From NCBI GenBank assembly GCA_009781575.1, contig WQXW01000001.1, positions 1 through 28,654 of the forward strand: a stretch of 28,654 nt of DNA, read 5' to 3'. Below the pieces are notes generated by a model. It was not told the DNA's origin. It did not search any database and was given only the letters and a program-made list of their open reading frames with translations. The position numbers and the translations under genes were made by a program. The DNA comes from Solirubrobacterales bacterium. Lineage in GTDB: Bacteria > Actinomycetota > Thermoleophilia > Solirubrobacterales > Solirubrobacteraceae. Positions 1-12,589 of this stretch are shown in pieces (within the stretch, counting starts at the first letter, position 1; every line of letters starts with the position of its first letter).

Positions 1-126
1 ACGGCGTGGCCGACCAAGCTTCAGTTCGAAGCGCACCCGGTCGGCGGCGCCGGGGGCGGTGGCGTCGGCGGCGGGAGCGCTCCCGAAGCCAGTGAAAGCT
101 TCGGCGCCGACACGATCGGTGGCTGA
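1..126 (+). CDS. C-terminal tail of an unidentified protein (5' truncated)
   Basis: The first reading frame is open from the window edge to a TGA at 124-126, giving about 41 residues. The tail is Gly-rich (a GGAGGGGVGGGS run) and ends in DTIGG. The next gene starts within about 10 bases and the genes after it are joined by ATGA overlaps, so this is probably the upstream member of the same operon of exported proteins. Too little is present to name a family, and the Gly-rich end could equally be a linker or surface tail. Confidence 0.5.
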   Translation, partial: TAWPTKLQFEAHPVGGAGGGGVGGGSAPEASESFGADTIGG

Positions 127-135
127 GCGGTGGCC

Positions 136-2136
136 ATGGGTACACACTTGCATGTTCCGTTGCTCCGGCGTTCGTGGCTCGTTCTGCCGGTGTGCGTGCT
201 GCTGTCCTGGGTGCCGGCGCCCACGAGCTCGCTGGGCGCGATCCATCCCGCGCAGGTCGTCGCCGGCCCGTCCAACGAAATCATCGAAGTCGACGGTGCC
301 GCGATGGCGCCCGACGGGACCGGCGGGATCGTGTACCGCGCGCGCGCCGATGGGGTCGTGCACGTGTTCGCGGTGCCGTTCGCCAACGGTGTGTGGGGCG
401 CGCCCGAGGAGGTCGACAGCGAAGACAGGTTCGGCGCCAGCCAGCCCGCGATCGCCGCGGGCGAAGGCGGGCGGTTGCTGGTGGTGTGGGTGCAGCCGCG
501 CAATGTGAGCTCCGCCGGGGTGACGTTGTATGAGCTGCAGAGCGCCACGCACGATCCCGGCTCGGAAACGTTCGGCCAGGCGATCACCGTCGATGCCAAC
601 GTGGGCGAGCCCTTCTCCGGCAACGCCGGCCGCGTGGAACCCAAGCTGGCGATGAGCCCCAGCGGCCAAGCGTACGCCGTGTATCGCGTGATGGTCGATG
701 AATGCAACCTCGGCGGCGCGGACTCCAGCGGCGCCAATCCTCACAACGACGAGTGTCGTCAGGGCGACGCGGTCGTCGAGGTGCGCGTCGCGCGCTACGA
801 ATACCTGCTGTGGAGCCAGCTCGGCGCGGTGAACCGCGCGCCGCAGGTCGCGATGCCTCGGCCGACCCCCGAAAACGCGCCCGCGATCGGGATCGACGTG
901 GAAGGCCGGGGCGTGGTGGCGTGGTCTGAGCCGGCCAACGCGGGCGAACCGATGCGGGTGTGGAGCAGGCGGCTGTTCGGCTCCGTGCAGGGCACGGTGC
1001 TGCCCGCCAGTCCCGAAACGCTCGGCGGCCGCCCGGTGAGCGGCAATGCCGAAGCGCCCGAAGTGATCGTCGGTCACTACGGCGAAGCCAAGGTCGCCTA
1101 TCGCATCGATGGACGGGCCCGTTCCGCTGTGCCGGTCTCGCAGCTGTTCGTGAACACGTTGGCGAGCCGCTTCGACACCGGCGGCGGCGAATTCAGCGGT
1201 CCCGCCGCGTTGCCGGGCGCTGCCGCGAGCGGTATCGGCGGTGTGAGCGGCGCGCTCGGCGAACACGGCGCCTACCGTCTCGGCTGGGATCAGGCGGGCG
1301 CGGTCACGCTCCTGTCCGGTGGCGAATCGGGCGCCGGCACGCCCGCGGTGCTCGGCTCCAGTTCCGGGCCGGTGCTGGAGACGCTCAATCCGGCCGGCGG
1401 CGGCACGACCACGTGGCGGGCGACCGCCGGGAGCTCCCCGGTCGTGCGGGCCCGCGAGGACTACGCCGGCGGGGCGTATCAGACGGCCGCGCTCGCGGGC
1501 AACGTGCCGGGTCCGATCACGGGATTGTGCCTGGGTGGCTCCGGCGAGGGCGACGCGCTGATCGGATGGCTGCAGGGGCCCGCCGGCCGCGCGGAGGTGC
1601 TCGGCGGTTTCGTGCAGGCCCCGCCCACGCGGTTTGGGGTCACCGTCCCCACAGGCTGGGTGCGAAGCCGCCAGATACCGATCGAATGGGAAACCGCCAG
1701 CGACGCCGTCGCGGGCGTCACCTACTCCGTGTTCGTCGACGGGCATCGGCTGCTGAGCGGCCAGACGGGGACCACCGCGCGCCTGCCCGCCAGCGAGCTG
1801 GGCGACGGCCCGCACGAGGTGCAGGTGCTGGCCGCCGACAGCCTCGGGCAGGGCACGATGAGCGCGCAGACCAAGCTCGAGGTCGACATCGGGGTGCCCG
1901 CGGTGCGCGTCGCGTCGATCGAGCACGGCCGCGGCGTGCGTGTAACGGTCCGCGATCCGATCGTGGCCGTCGCCAGGTCTGCCACGCGAATCGCCTTCGG
2001 CGACGGCGCGCACGCCCGCGGGCGTGCGCGGGTCGAGCACCGTTACCGGCGCGCCGGCGCCTACACGATCACCGCCTACGTGCGCGACAAGAACGGCAAC
2101 GGCGCGACGGTCCACGTGCGGGTGAGGGCACGATGA
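136..2136 (+). CDS. secreted repeat protein with C-terminal PKD-like domain
   Basis: An exported protein of about 666 residues with unknown function. The N-terminus has an Arg pair followed by a hydrophobic stretch (SWLVLPVCVLLSWV) and small residues, as in a signal peptide. Residues about 50-350 repeat a propeller-like pattern in which a Pro-Xaa-hydrophobic turn and Gly lead into V(V/A)W or (A/V)YR strands, for example LLVVWVQ, AYAVYRV, GVVAWSE and AKVAYRI. An Ig/FN3-like segment follows (TYSVFVDGHRLLSG, then GPHEVQVLAAD). The last 50 residues match the PKD pattern: FGDG, then HRYRRAGAYTITAYVRDKNGN. GTG at 130 is an alternative start; I prefer ATG at 136, although neither has a clear ribosome site. 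The stop overlaps the next start by four bases (ATGA), implying translational coupling. Surface adhesion or scaffolding is only a guess. Confidence 0.75.
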   Translation: MGTHLHVPLLRRSWLVLPVCVLLSWVPAPTSSLGAIHPAQVVAGPSNEIIEVDGAAMAPDGTGGIVYRARADGVVHVFAVPFANGVWGAPEEVDSEDRFGASQPAIAAGEGGRLLVVWVQPRNVSSAGVTLYELQSATHDPGSETFGQAITVDANVGEPFSGNAGRVEPKLAMSPSGQAYAVYRVMVDECNLGGADSSGANPHNDECRQGDAVVEVRVARYEYLLWSQLGAVNRAPQVAMPRPTPENAPAIGIDVEGRGVVAWSEPANAGEPMRVWSRRLFGSVQGTVLPASPETLGGRPVSGNAEAPEVIVGHYGEAKVAYRIDGRARSAVPVSQLFVNTLASRFDTGGGEFSGPAALPGAAASGIGGVSGALGEHGAYRLGWDQAGAVTLLSGGESGAGTPAVLGSSSGPVLETLNPAGGGTTTWRATAGSSPVVRAREDYAGGAYQTAALAGNVPGPITGLCLGGSGEGDALIGWLQGPAGRAEVLGGFVQAPPTRFGVTVPTGWVRSRQIPIEWETASDAVAGVTYSVFVDGHRLLSGQTGTTARLPASELGDGPHEVQVLAADSLGQGTMSAQTKLEVDIGVPAVRVASIEHGRGVRVTVRDPIVAVARSATRIAFGDGAHARGRARVEHRYRRAGAYTITAYVRDKNGNGATVHVRVRAR

Positions 2137-4507
2137 GCGCGCCGAGGACGGCTGCGAGCGAGCCTGCGCGGGTGGCGCCGGCGTGCATCGGGCGAGCGTG
2201 GACTGCGCGGGCGCGTATTGCGGCGGCGGTGGCGGGTTGCGGGTGCCTCGCCCTGTCCTGCCCGGGTGTGGCCGGCGCCGCGTTCGGCGGTGCGACCCTG
2301 CTGTCCGGCACCTCCAGCACGCAGTTCGAACACCCGCAGGAGTTTGAAGACGCGCAGACTCCCGCCGTATCGCGCGACGGCGAATACGCCGCGTTCCAGG
2401 GCTCGCTCGTGGGCGTCGCGGGGGTTTGGCGGCGCGATCTGAGCACCGGCGCGATCGAACCGGTTGCAACGGCGTATGCGCAGGGCTCCCCGGCGCTGAG
2501 CGCGCCGACGCCGGCGCTGAGCGCCCCGGGCGCGACCGCGCCCTCGATCAGCGCGAGCGGCCGCTACGTGGCGTTCACGACCACCGCGGACCTCGAGCCC
2601 GAACACACGGGCCGGGACGGCGAACCCGAAGGCGAGCCCCCCGCCGATGCGGGCTGCCCGGAGGTGTACGTGCGCGATATGGCCAAGCAGCCCGGCCAGG
2701 CCGGCGCCTTCGTACTCGCCTCGGCGTTGAGCGGCGGGGAGGGGATCACGTTCGCCGGCTGCGCCGGCGCGCGCCTCGCCGGCGCGCAGGCCGCGCCGGG
2801 CGTGGCGCTGAGCGATGACGGGCAGATCGTGGTGTTCACCGTGCTCAACAGCTCGAACCTCGCGCGCGGCGCCGGGTGTCCAGAAGCCAAGCCGCTGCGC
2901 GAATGTGCGCCCGAAACGCCGGCCAGCCAGGTTGTGGTGCACGACATCGAAACCGGCGCCACCACGCTCGTGAGCGTCACCCCGCAGGGGCAGCCCACGC
3001 CCGGCGGCGGCGCGTTTCCCTCGCAGCAGAGCGAGAAACTGACGTTCGGCATCGGCGCGAGCGGTGGGCTGGGCGATGAGCCGACCGGCTCAACCGCGGC
3101 GATCTCCGGCGACGCCAGCACCGTGGCGTGGCTGGGAACGGACGTCCCCGCGCAGGTCCCCGGCTCCGCCGCGGAAATCGAAGAACGCACCGCGCACAAC
3201 CAAGGCGAAGATCCCGCGGGCTTCGAGGCCGAGCCGCTGTGGCGGCGCGTGGCCGACGGCCCGGGCGCGCTGACTCGCCGCCTGCTCTCCGAAGCGGGTC
3301 TCGACATGTTCTTCTCCCGCGACGAATCGATCGAAATCGTGCGCGGCGGCTCCTTCGTGGACGTGGGGTCCGCGCCGGTGTTCATCGCGCCCGCGCTCAG
3401 CGAAACGGGGGAAACGGTGGCGTTCGTGGCCAACGCGCCGCTGCCCGAAGCGGTGACCAGCATCCGGTTGGCGGGCGAACTGCCCCAGAGCGACGCCTAC
3501 GTCGTGCGCGTCGACGACGACCCCGCCGCCAAGCCGCAGGTGCTGCAGCTGACCGCCACGCCCGACTACGACGTCAAAGGCAGCGGCGCGTACGGGTTCA
3601 TCAAGGACATCGCGATATCTCCGGACGGCACACGCGTGGCGTTCGACTCCGAACGCGACACGATGGTGCTGCCGCAGGGCATGTCGCTGATCAGCCCCAC
3701 GGCCGGCGGTAGAGAGTCCCAGACATACCTCGCCAACCTCAGCCTGGGCACGCTGCAGCGCGCGACCGTCACCTACACCGGCGCCGAACCGTCCGGCGGC
3801 GCGGGAGCGCTGTCGCTGGCCGGCGAAGGCGGCGCCCTGGTGTTCGCCTCCAGCGCGACCAACCTCTTCTACGGCGACGCTGTCCAGGCCTCGCAGGTGT
3901 ACGAGACCCACGAATTGCCAAGCGAAGAAGCCCCCGCTCCCCAACAGGTCAGCCAGCTCCCGCTCGAACCGCAGGCGGCGCCGGAATGGTTGCTGGACGC
4001 GACCGCCACCGCCCAGCCCGACGGTGGCGTGATCGTCTACGCCCAGGTCCCCGGCGCCGGCCGCCTCGCCGCGTCGGCGATCGCGCAACTGCCGGCGCCG
4101 GCGCCGCGCAAGCGCACCAAGCGCCGCGCGCACAGGCGCGGCAGGGGCGGCCCGGGCGGCCGTGCCGGAAAGGCCGTCGGGGCCGGCGCTGAGTCGAGGC
4201 CGAGGGCGGCACACGGCGGCGGCGCGGAGGTGCTGACGCGCACGCTCGCCCAGGGCCAGATCGCCGCCGATGCGGCGGCGCCGGTACAGCTGCGGCTGAC
4301 CGCCGCCGCGGCCTACCGAGCGCTGGTGAACGCCAAGCACGGCGTGTACGCGATCGTGCGCGTCGTGTTCACCGCGCCGGGGCACGCCGCGCTCACGCGG
4401 GAAATCCCAGTCACATTCCACCGCGCCCAGCGCGCCGGCGCCCGCGTGCTCGCGCCCGCCAGCTCGACCGCCAAGCACAGGCGCGGCAAGCCGCGAGAGG
4501 TGAAGCG

Positions 4508-4511
<4 letters not shown>
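2133..4511 (+). CDS. exported TolB-like beta-propeller (PD40) protein
   Basis: A 792-residue protein starting at the ATG that overlaps the upstream stop. The N-terminus carries an Arg-containing region, then a hydrophobic signal segment with Cys residues (AAAVAGCGCLALSCPGVAGAA). At least seven copies of the WD40-like PD40 signature follow: AVSRDGEYAAFQG, SISASGRYVAFTT, ALSDDGQIVVFTV, AISGDASTVAWLG, ALSETGETVAFVA, AISPDGTRVAFDS and SLAGEGGALVFAS. Seven repeats would close one TolB-type propeller. A basic low-complexity linker (KRTKRRAHRRGR) then leads to a small beta-rich C-terminal domain and a Lys/Arg-rich end. TolB-type propellers usually bind proteins or sugars; no catalytic site is seen. 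The gene is coupled to both neighbours by ATGA overlaps. Confidence 0.75.
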
Positions 4512-6382
<1,871 letters not shown>

Positions 6383-9300
6383 AGCGCAGACCCCCGTGCT
6401 GCGCGGGGTGGCGTGGCCCGAACCGGAGCGTGCGTTCGCCGTCGGCGACAACGGCGCGATGTGGGTGCGGCGCGCGGACACCGGCCTGTGGGAGCCCGAT
6501 CCCGCCAAGCCGTACAACTTCATCGGGAATTTGACCGCGATCGCGTTCGCCCCGAGCGAGCCGAGCCTCGGGTTTGCGGTCGGCAAGGAGGGCGCGCTGC
6601 TGCGCTACGGCAAGTCCTGGGAAGAGATCACCCAGCAGGCGGTCAAGCATGAAGCCAAGCGGCTGGAAGGCGAACTGGGCACCGAAGAGTGGCGCTTGAA
6701 CTTCACCTCGCTCGCGTTCGCGGGCGGCGAAGCGCTCGCAACCTATCGCGTGGTGCGCGGCGAAGGCGGCGGCGCGTTCGAGGCCGGCGGGCTGCTCGTC
6801 TACGGCGAAGCGCCGCCGTGCGCGGGCGAAGACGAACAGATCGAACGCGAACTGCACAGCGCGATCCCCGCGGATGAACGCGCGTGCTGGCACACCAACG
6901 CCTCCGCTGCGAGTGTGCTGGCCGGGCTGCCGGATCCCAGGGACACGGTGCTCTCGAAGGTTGCGGGCCTGCCCGACGGCGGCGCGGTGGCGGCCGGGCC
7001 GGACGTGGTGATCGAGCGCCAAAGCGAGGGTGGATCGTGGGCGCTCTCGCCGGTGCCGCTGCCCGAGGCGCACAACATCTCGGCGCTGGCGGCCTACCGC
7101 GAAGGCGGCAGCGGCCCGGTGCGCGCGATCGCCTCGATCGATCTGGATGTCCATCTGGATCCCAATCTCGGCGGAGTGTTGCAGCGCGCGCCGTTCGGCG
7201 GGGATGTGCCCGTCACCGGCGGTCCCGGACAGCCCCCGCCGTTCATCCCGCCCGACCCGCTGCCCAACTCGGGATACGTCGTCGAGCAGACCGCGGATGG
7301 GTGGCGCGACATCGAGCACATGGCGCTGCCCGCCACCGCCGAACAGCGCGACCTGCCCGAGCGCCCCGATCCCGTGTTCGCGCTGCTGGTCGACCAATCC
7401 GGCGGGCAAGGGCTTGCGGTCGGCGGACAGACCTACGACATGGGCGGCGAGGGCTCAGAACAAAAAGGCGAAACCGCCGGCGCACAGCGATTCCCCGCCG
7501 CCAGCTCGCAGGGCCAGGCCACCCCCAGCGCGCTGGCCGCGCCCCCCGGAGAGGCGAGCATCGTGGTCGGCGGCGATGCCAGCTGCGCACAGCCGTGCGC
7601 CGACCTCGCCAACGAGGGAATCGGCGACGACGTATGGCTCACCCACGTGCTGCAGACCGCCTCCCACATCGGCGGCGACCGCGCGTTCGTATATCTCGGA
7701 TCGCGCTCGAGCGGAGAAGTCAGTGAAGAAGTCACACGCGAGTCCGAGCGCTTCGAAGAACTGCTGGGCGCCGCCGGTTCGCTGCCCGTGTACGTCGAAC
7801 CCGTCACGTTCGGCCGCGCGCTCGCGCTCGGCGGCGGGCCCGCCCCCGTGCCCTGCACTCAGGCCGCGCACCCCTGCCAGTCGGGCACCGACGCCTACGA
7901 GCTCACCTCCACCGGATCCTCCGGCGGTCCCGTACGGCTGATCGTGCTCGACTACGTCAAGGGCGAACTCGGCGCGGCGCAGCGGGAATGGCTCACAGAA
8001 CAGCTGGCGCTGGCCGCCGCGCAGTCCGAACCGGCGATCGTGTTCGGCCGCGACGCGCTGGACTTCAACCTGCCCGATCAGATCGACGCTGTGGCGGGCC
8101 AGACGACCGCCGCCGAAGCCGCAGCCGTATCGCAAATACTGGTACAGGGACGTGCCTCCGCGTACGTGTTCGACTACCCCGCGGTCAACGTGCACACGCA
8201 GGTCGCCAGCGGGCGCGAAAGCATCCCCGCCTACGGCACCGGCACGATCGGCCCCGAGGACGCCTACACCGGCAACACCGCCGACTCGCTGCAGTCCAGC
8301 GCGTTCCTCGCGCTCGACGTCGACACCGCCACACGCGAAGCGCGGGGCACATGGCCGGTGACCGCCGCCGCGATCCCCGACGTCGGCCAGCTCTCGCTGA
8401 ACGCGACCAATGGCGTGCTGCTGCGCCGCAGCCACGTCGCGCTGTTCGAAGGGCTCGCCCGCCGCCCCCTCGCCGGCATCGAAGTCGGTGCGGGCAACAA
8501 CACCGAAGGCCGGCTGATCGACCCCAACTCCTATGACCCGATTCCCACCAACTGCCAGGGTCCCAACTGTGGTTATGAAGTCCCGCTCGAATACACCTTC
8601 ACCTCCTCCAACCCCGACATCGGCGGGTTCGTGGAGCACGAAGCGTCCTCGGCTGAAGGCAAGAAGGTACAGCTCAACGCACAGCACAAGCCCATCCCCG
8701 ACGAACCGCGCAACAGCCAGGGTGAACTGCTGGCCGGCGACCACTTCGCGCAGAACCACAAGGGCGAACCGATCAACGAACAGGGCGAAGTGGTCTCCCC
8801 TGAACGCTCTGCCCTGTTCTGCCCTTACAACGAAGGCACCACCACGATCACGATCACCACGGGTGGACTGTCCTACTCGATGCCGGTGACCGTCCAGGGC
8901 GGATCTGTTGAGTACCCCTGCGGCACCGTGCCGCTGAAGCACCCCGCACCGCGCATCCAGCCGGCCTCACCCTCGCTCGCGATCCCCGCGCTGGCGCCGG
9001 CGAGCCCCGCCTCGCCCGGTCCCACGCCGCAGCTGCTCTCCACGCCGGCGCCCCCGCCGCTGCGCCCGCCGCTGCCACCGCCGCCACCGGTGCCCCACCC
9101 GGCGGTGCACCCCGCTCCGCACCACACCGCCCCGGCGCCGGTCTTTCCCTTCCTGCCCGCCGCCGCCGGCCTCGCGCTGCTGCGACCGCTGATCGTCCCC
9201 CCGCCGCTCAGTCCCGTCCAGCCGACCCCGCCGAGCGGGACCTCCTCCGTGCAGGTCTACCAGAACGCGGTCGCCCCCGAGCGCGAACGCGAGGAGGAGG

Positions 9301-9517
9301 CCGCCACGGACCTCGTGCACAACATGGCCGCCTACACACCCGCGTCGCCGCCAGGGCCCGCCGCTCCCTACTACTATCTGCCCGCGGTGGTCGCGCTGCT
9401 CGCCTTCGCCGGGGCGGCGCTGTACGACGTGCGGCGCTGGCAGCGGCCGGGCACCGCTCGGGTGCGCGATGAGGCGCAGGGCGGGTGATGCGTTCGAGCG
9501 TTCTTCCCCGCGCGCTG

Positions 9518-9615
9518 CCTCGAACACGCCTGTCTGAGGCGCCGTTGGGGGATTCAAAAAGAGGATTGGTTCCGCGCGGAACCAATCCCAAAACAAGAAG
9601 ACGGAACGGCCGGAG
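9518..9615 (+). repeat. dispersed 98-bp palindromic repeat, copy A
   Basis: This copy starts 30 bases after the stop of the large surface protein. Order of parts: CCTCGAACACGCCTGT, GCCGTTGGGGGATTCAAAA, a perfect 26-bp palindrome at 9563-9588 centred on GTTCCGCGCGGAAC, an A-rich stretch, and AACGGCCGGAG. GCCGTT and AACGGC can pair as an outer stem. It is notably A/T-richer than its surroundings. The rest of the 266-bp spacer, up to 9754, shows only a possible -10 box (TACCAT, 9716-9721) ahead of the sugar kinase. Confidence 0.9.
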
Positions 9616-9754
9616 CCCGACCGGCACCATCCAGATCGCTCAACAACGGCAGGAGGTCGACGTCGTGGCAGCAGGTCGCGGCGCTCGCTGAGCCGCCCGC
9701 GGCGTCGTCGTCGGGTACCATCGCCCGCGTACAGATGGTCGCCACGCGCCGAGG

Positions 9755-10687
9755 ATGTCCCGCACTCACGACGGTGGCGTGACCGCGGTCGCCGGCGAAG
9801 CCGGTGCGAGACCGCGGCCCGCGCGGCGGGACTGGCCCACGGTCGCGGTGGTGGGCCACGTCGAGTGGGTGCAGTTCGGCCGGGTCTCAAAGGTCCCGCG
9901 CGCCGGGGAGATCGTGCACGCGCGCGCGTTCTTGGAGGAGCCGGCCGGCGGCGGGGCGGTGGCCGCCGTGCAGCTCGCGCGGCTCGCCGGCGAGTGTGTG
10001 CTCGTGACCGCGCTCGGCGGCGATGAGCACGGCCGGCGCGCGGTCTCGCGCCTGGGCGAGCTCGGCGTGCGCGTGTGGGCCGCCCGCCGCGCGCCACCGA
10101 CCCGCACCGCGGTGACCCTGGTGGACGACGCCGGCGAGCGCACGATCGTCACCTTCGGCGATCGGCTGGAGCCGAGCGGCGACGACCCCGAGCTGCCGTG
10201 GCACGAGCTCGCCGGGATCGACGCCGTGTACTTCACCGCTGGCGACGTCGGGGCTCTGCGCGCCGCGCGCGCCGCGCGCACGCTCGTGGCCAATCCGCGC
10301 GCCGTGCATGCGCTGGGTCGTGGTGTCCCGCTCGACGCGCTGGTGCTCAGTGGGGAGGACTCCACCGAGCGCGGGGACGCGCGCGACGCCCACCACGCCC
10401 ACGACGCGGGCGATGAGGCCGCGCTGGTGGTGCTCACCGAGGGCGCGCGCGGCGGCTCGTATCGCACGCGCCACGGCGACGGCGGCAGCTGGCGGGCGAT
10501 CCCGCCCCCCGGCCCGGCTGTCGATGCCTACGGCTGCGGCGACAGCTTTGCCGCCGGCTTCACCTATGGGCTCGGCGCGGGGCTGAGCGTGCCCGCGGCG
10601 CTCGAGCTGGGCGCGCGCTGCGGCGCCGTCTGCCTCACCGGCCGCGGGCCGTACGAGCGCCAGCTGGCGCGGGAGGAGTTGACGTGA
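9755..10687 (+). CDS. PfkB/ribokinase-family carbohydrate kinase
   Basis: A 310-residue cytoplasmic kinase, the usual length for the ribokinase/PfkB fold. The N-terminal strand TVAVVGHVEWVQFGRV and the early Gly-rich turn EEPAGGGAVAAVQLARLAG match PfkB signature 1, though the usual Asn after the GG is replaced. PfkB signature 2 is clear near the C-terminus: DAYGCGDSFAAGFTYGL, where the first Asp and the GCGDS turn carry the anion hole and catalytic Asp. An insert rich in His, Ala and Asp (DARDAHHAHDAGDE) follows the LVLSGEDS strand. The family phosphorylates sugars, nucleosides or similar alcohols with ATP; the substrate cannot be told from sequence. The aldose epimerase just downstream suggests sugar metabolism. 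The ATG start has only a weak GAGG just upstream. Confidence 0.88.
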   Translation: MSRTHDGGVTAVAGEAGARPRPARRDWPTVAVVGHVEWVQFGRVSKVPRAGEIVHARAFLEEPAGGGAVAAVQLARLAGECVLVTALGGDEHGRRAVSRLGELGVRVWAARRAPPTRTAVTLVDDAGERTIVTFGDRLEPSGDDPELPWHELAGIDAVYFTAGDVGALRAARAARTLVANPRAVHALGRGVPLDALVLSGEDSTERGDARDAHHAHDAGDEAALVVLTEGARGGSYRTRHGDGGSWRAIPPPGPAVDAYGCGDSFAAGFTYGLGAGLSVPAALELGARCGAVCLTGRGPYERQLAREELT

Positions 10688-10833
10688 GCGTGGCATGCGC
10701 GTTCAGCCGCACCGGCGCGCATGCGCACGCCGCCCGCGCGCGCGCGGACGCCGCCACGCGCACGGATGCCGACGAGCGTCCTGATGCCGGCGAGCATCCG
10801 GATCCCGTGGTCTTCATGCGGGGCGTGTGTTGA
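10684..10833 (+). CDS. possible 49-residue coupled ORF
   Basis: A GTG at 10684 overlaps the kinase stop (GTGA), and the frame closes at 10831-10833, overlapping the GTG start of the epimerase at 10827. This chain of overlaps is the only support. The peptide is rich in Ala, Arg, His and Asp (AHAHAARARADAATRTDADE) and matches nothing I know. It may simply be the untranslated leader of the epimerase. Confidence 0.2.
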   Translation: MSVACAFSRTGAHAHAARARADAATRTDADERPDAGEHPDPVVFMRGVC

Positions 10834-11753
10834 CCGAGTCCCGGGTGCTGCTGTGCGACGAGCGGCGCGCGCTGGAAACCACGTTCGTCCCTCACGCCGG
10901 GATGGTGTGCTGCTCGCTTCGTCACCGCGGCGAGGAGCTGTTGGCACAGGGAAGCGGGGTGGATGCCTACGCAGAGCGGGGCAAGACGATGGGCATCCCG
11001 CTCCTCTATCCATGGGCCAACCGTCTCGCCGACTTCGCCTACCGCGTGGGCGGGCGCACCGTGCCGCTGCCACACGACGAGCGCCGCATCGCGCTCGACG
11101 CCCACGATCTGCCGATCCACGGGGTGATCCCGGGAGCGCTCGGCTGGGAGGTGATCGCCGCGCCGGGTTCCGCCCGGCAGGCGCTCTCCGCGCGTCTCAC
11201 ATGGGCCCGCTCGCGGCAGGAGCTCTTCGAGCTCTTTCCGTTCTCACACGAGCTCGAGTACGACGCGCAGCTCGCCGACGGCCGCCTGAGCATTCAGCTG
11301 ACCGTGCACGCGCGCGGCTCCGAGGAGGTTCCGGTGAGCTTCGGCTTTCACCCCTACCTCGCGCTGCCGGGCGTCTCGCGCGAGCGCTGGGTGATCGAGC
11401 TGCCCGCGATGCGCCGCCTCCAGGTCGATCGCGACCAGATCCCGGTCGGCAGCAGCGAGCCGTTCCCGGCGGAGCGCTTCGAGCTCGGCGAGCGCGAGTT
11501 CGACGACGGCTTCGCCGGCGTTCCGCAGCCCGCGCGGTTCGCGGCCGCCGCGGGCGCTCGCCGGATCGAGCTCACCTTCCTCGAGGGCTACCCGTATGCG
11601 CAGGTCTTCGCGCCCCGCAACGGTCAGTTCATCTGCTTCGAGCCGATGACCGCCCCCACCAACGCGCTTCGCTCCGGCGCCGGACTGCGCGTGCTCGCTC
11701 CCGGCCAGAGCTGCCGCGCGCGCTTCTCGGTTGAGATCGCCGACATCGAGTGA
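10827..11753 (+). CDS. aldose 1-epimerase (galactose mutarotase-like) family protein
   Basis: A 308-residue protein of the galactose mutarotase-like beta-sandwich family, which interconverts alpha and beta anomers of hexoses. Family landmarks are in order: GIPLLYPWANRL with the conserved PWANR substrate-binding loop; LPIHGVIPG with the first catalytic His; SFGFHPYLALPG with the second His; and LTFLEGYPYAQVFAP with a candidate catalytic Glu, followed by FICFEPMTAPTNAL. No signal peptide, so cytoplasmic. The GTG start is followed by TTG; the start is not certain, as no strong ribosome site precedes it. It probably shares a transcript with the PfkB kinase. Convergent with the VOC gene, with only 28 bases between stops. 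Confidence 0.88.
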   Translation: MLTESRVLLCDERRALETTFVPHAGMVCCSLRHRGEELLAQGSGVDAYAERGKTMGIPLLYPWANRLADFAYRVGGRTVPLPHDERRIALDAHDLPIHGVIPGALGWEVIAAPGSARQALSARLTWARSRQELFELFPFSHELEYDAQLADGRLSIQLTVHARGSEEVPVSFGFHPYLALPGVSRERWVIELPAMRRLQVDRDQIPVGSSEPFPAERFELGEREFDDGFAGVPQPARFAAAAGARRIELTFLEGYPYAQVFAPRNGQFICFEPMTAPTNALRSGAGLRVLAPGQSCRARFSVEIADIE

Positions 11754-11781
11754 GGTCGGCGCCGCGCGAGATGCTCGCCGA

Positions 11782-12141
11782 TCACTGCGGGTCCTGCAAC
11801 AGCCCGAGCACGTTGCCGTCGGGATCGGTGACGGTGGCCACCAGGCGCCCGTGACCCACATCGTGCGCCGGTTCCTTCACGGCGGCGCCCGCCGCGGTCA
11901 CCTCCGCCAGCTTCGCCTCGATGTCGGTCACGTGCCAGAAGGTCACCGGTGAGGTCATGCCCTGCGGCCCACCGCCCGGCACCAGCCCGATGTGCTGGCC
12001 CTCGGCGTCGAAGCCCACGTAATAGGACCCGTCCGCGGAGGGCGGCACACCGAGCAGGGCCGTGTACGTCGCCTTGGCGGCCTCGAGGTCGGAAACCGGG
12101 TGCAATACGGTCTTGATTCCCTGGGTGGATGAGTCGCTCAT
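11782..12141 (-). CDS. VOC-superfamily (glyoxalase/bleomycin-resistance fold) protein
   Basis: A 119-residue single VOC domain. The beta-alpha-beta-beta-beta halves are visible: TVLHPVSDLEAAKATYTALLG followed by YYVGFDAEGQHIGLVP, then VTFWHVTDIEAKLAEVTAAG and ending VATVTDPDGNVLGLLQDP, the typical VOC close. Members are metal-dependent lyases, dioxygenases or binding proteins; the size fits a dimer that builds two active sites. I chose the ATG at 12139-12141 because the domain begins right after it and AGGAG lies about 14 bases upstream. Longer upstream extensions run into the repeat copies and are not credible. Substrate unknown. Confidence 0.85.
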   Translation of the reverse strand: MSDSSTQGIKTVLHPVSDLEAAKATYTALLGVPPSADGSYYVGFDAEGQHIGLVPGGGPQGMTSPVTFWHVTDIEAKLAEVTAAGAAVKEPAHDVGHGRLVATVTDPDGNVLGLLQDPQ

Positions 12142-12265
12142 GGGTCGTCGTCGCTCCTGAGGTCGTGGAATCACTCGACCGTCACTGTAGTTTCGGTTGC
12201 CCGCCGGCGCTTCTCGATTCCTGATCGAGATCCGCTCACATACCTGGGGGTGGGCGCGCGGGGGG

Positions 12266-12348
12266 TCCGAGGCGCCGTTGGGGGATTCGAAAAGAGGATT
12301 CGTTCCGCGCGGAACCAATCCCGAAAACAAAAAACGACACGGACGGAG
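12266..12348 (+). repeat. dispersed palindromic repeat, copy B (5' shortened)
   Basis: The copy lacks the CCTCGAACACG start but keeps GAGGCGCCGTTGGGGGATTC, the GTTCCGCGCGGAAC core (arms 12296-12321, one mismatch) and the A-rich tail to ACGGACGGAG. It lies in the 448-bp spacer 12142-12589 together with copy C. Nothing coding is seen in that spacer beyond shadow frames. Confidence 0.88.
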
Positions 12349-12406
12349 CTCGCGAGCGGCACCGCCGGAGCCCCGCACCGGCGCATTTTGCGGGAATCCA
12401 GCGTGG

Positions 12407-12504
12407 CCTCGAACACGCCTGTCGGAGGCGCCGTTGGGGGATTTGTTTTGAGAACTCGTTCCGCGCGGAACCAATCCTCAAAACAAAATACGAAACAGAC
12501 GGGG
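12407..12504 (+). repeat. dispersed 98-bp palindromic repeat, copy C
   Basis: Same orientation as copy B, 58 bases further on. Starts CCTCGAACACGCCTGTCGGA, has the invariant GTTCCGCGCGGAAC and ends near GACGGGG. The stretch before the core reads TTTGTTTTGAGAACTC instead of TTCAAAAAGAGGATTC, so the left arm pairs poorly with the unchanged right arm. Two copies in one spacer are unique in this window. Confidence 0.88.
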
Positions 12505-12589
12505 CGCTCTCCGCGGCTCGTGCTCCGCGGGCGTTTGCCGCGTGCCCGCTCCCGCTCCGGCGCCCGCCGGCTGACCGCGCTCGGTGCGC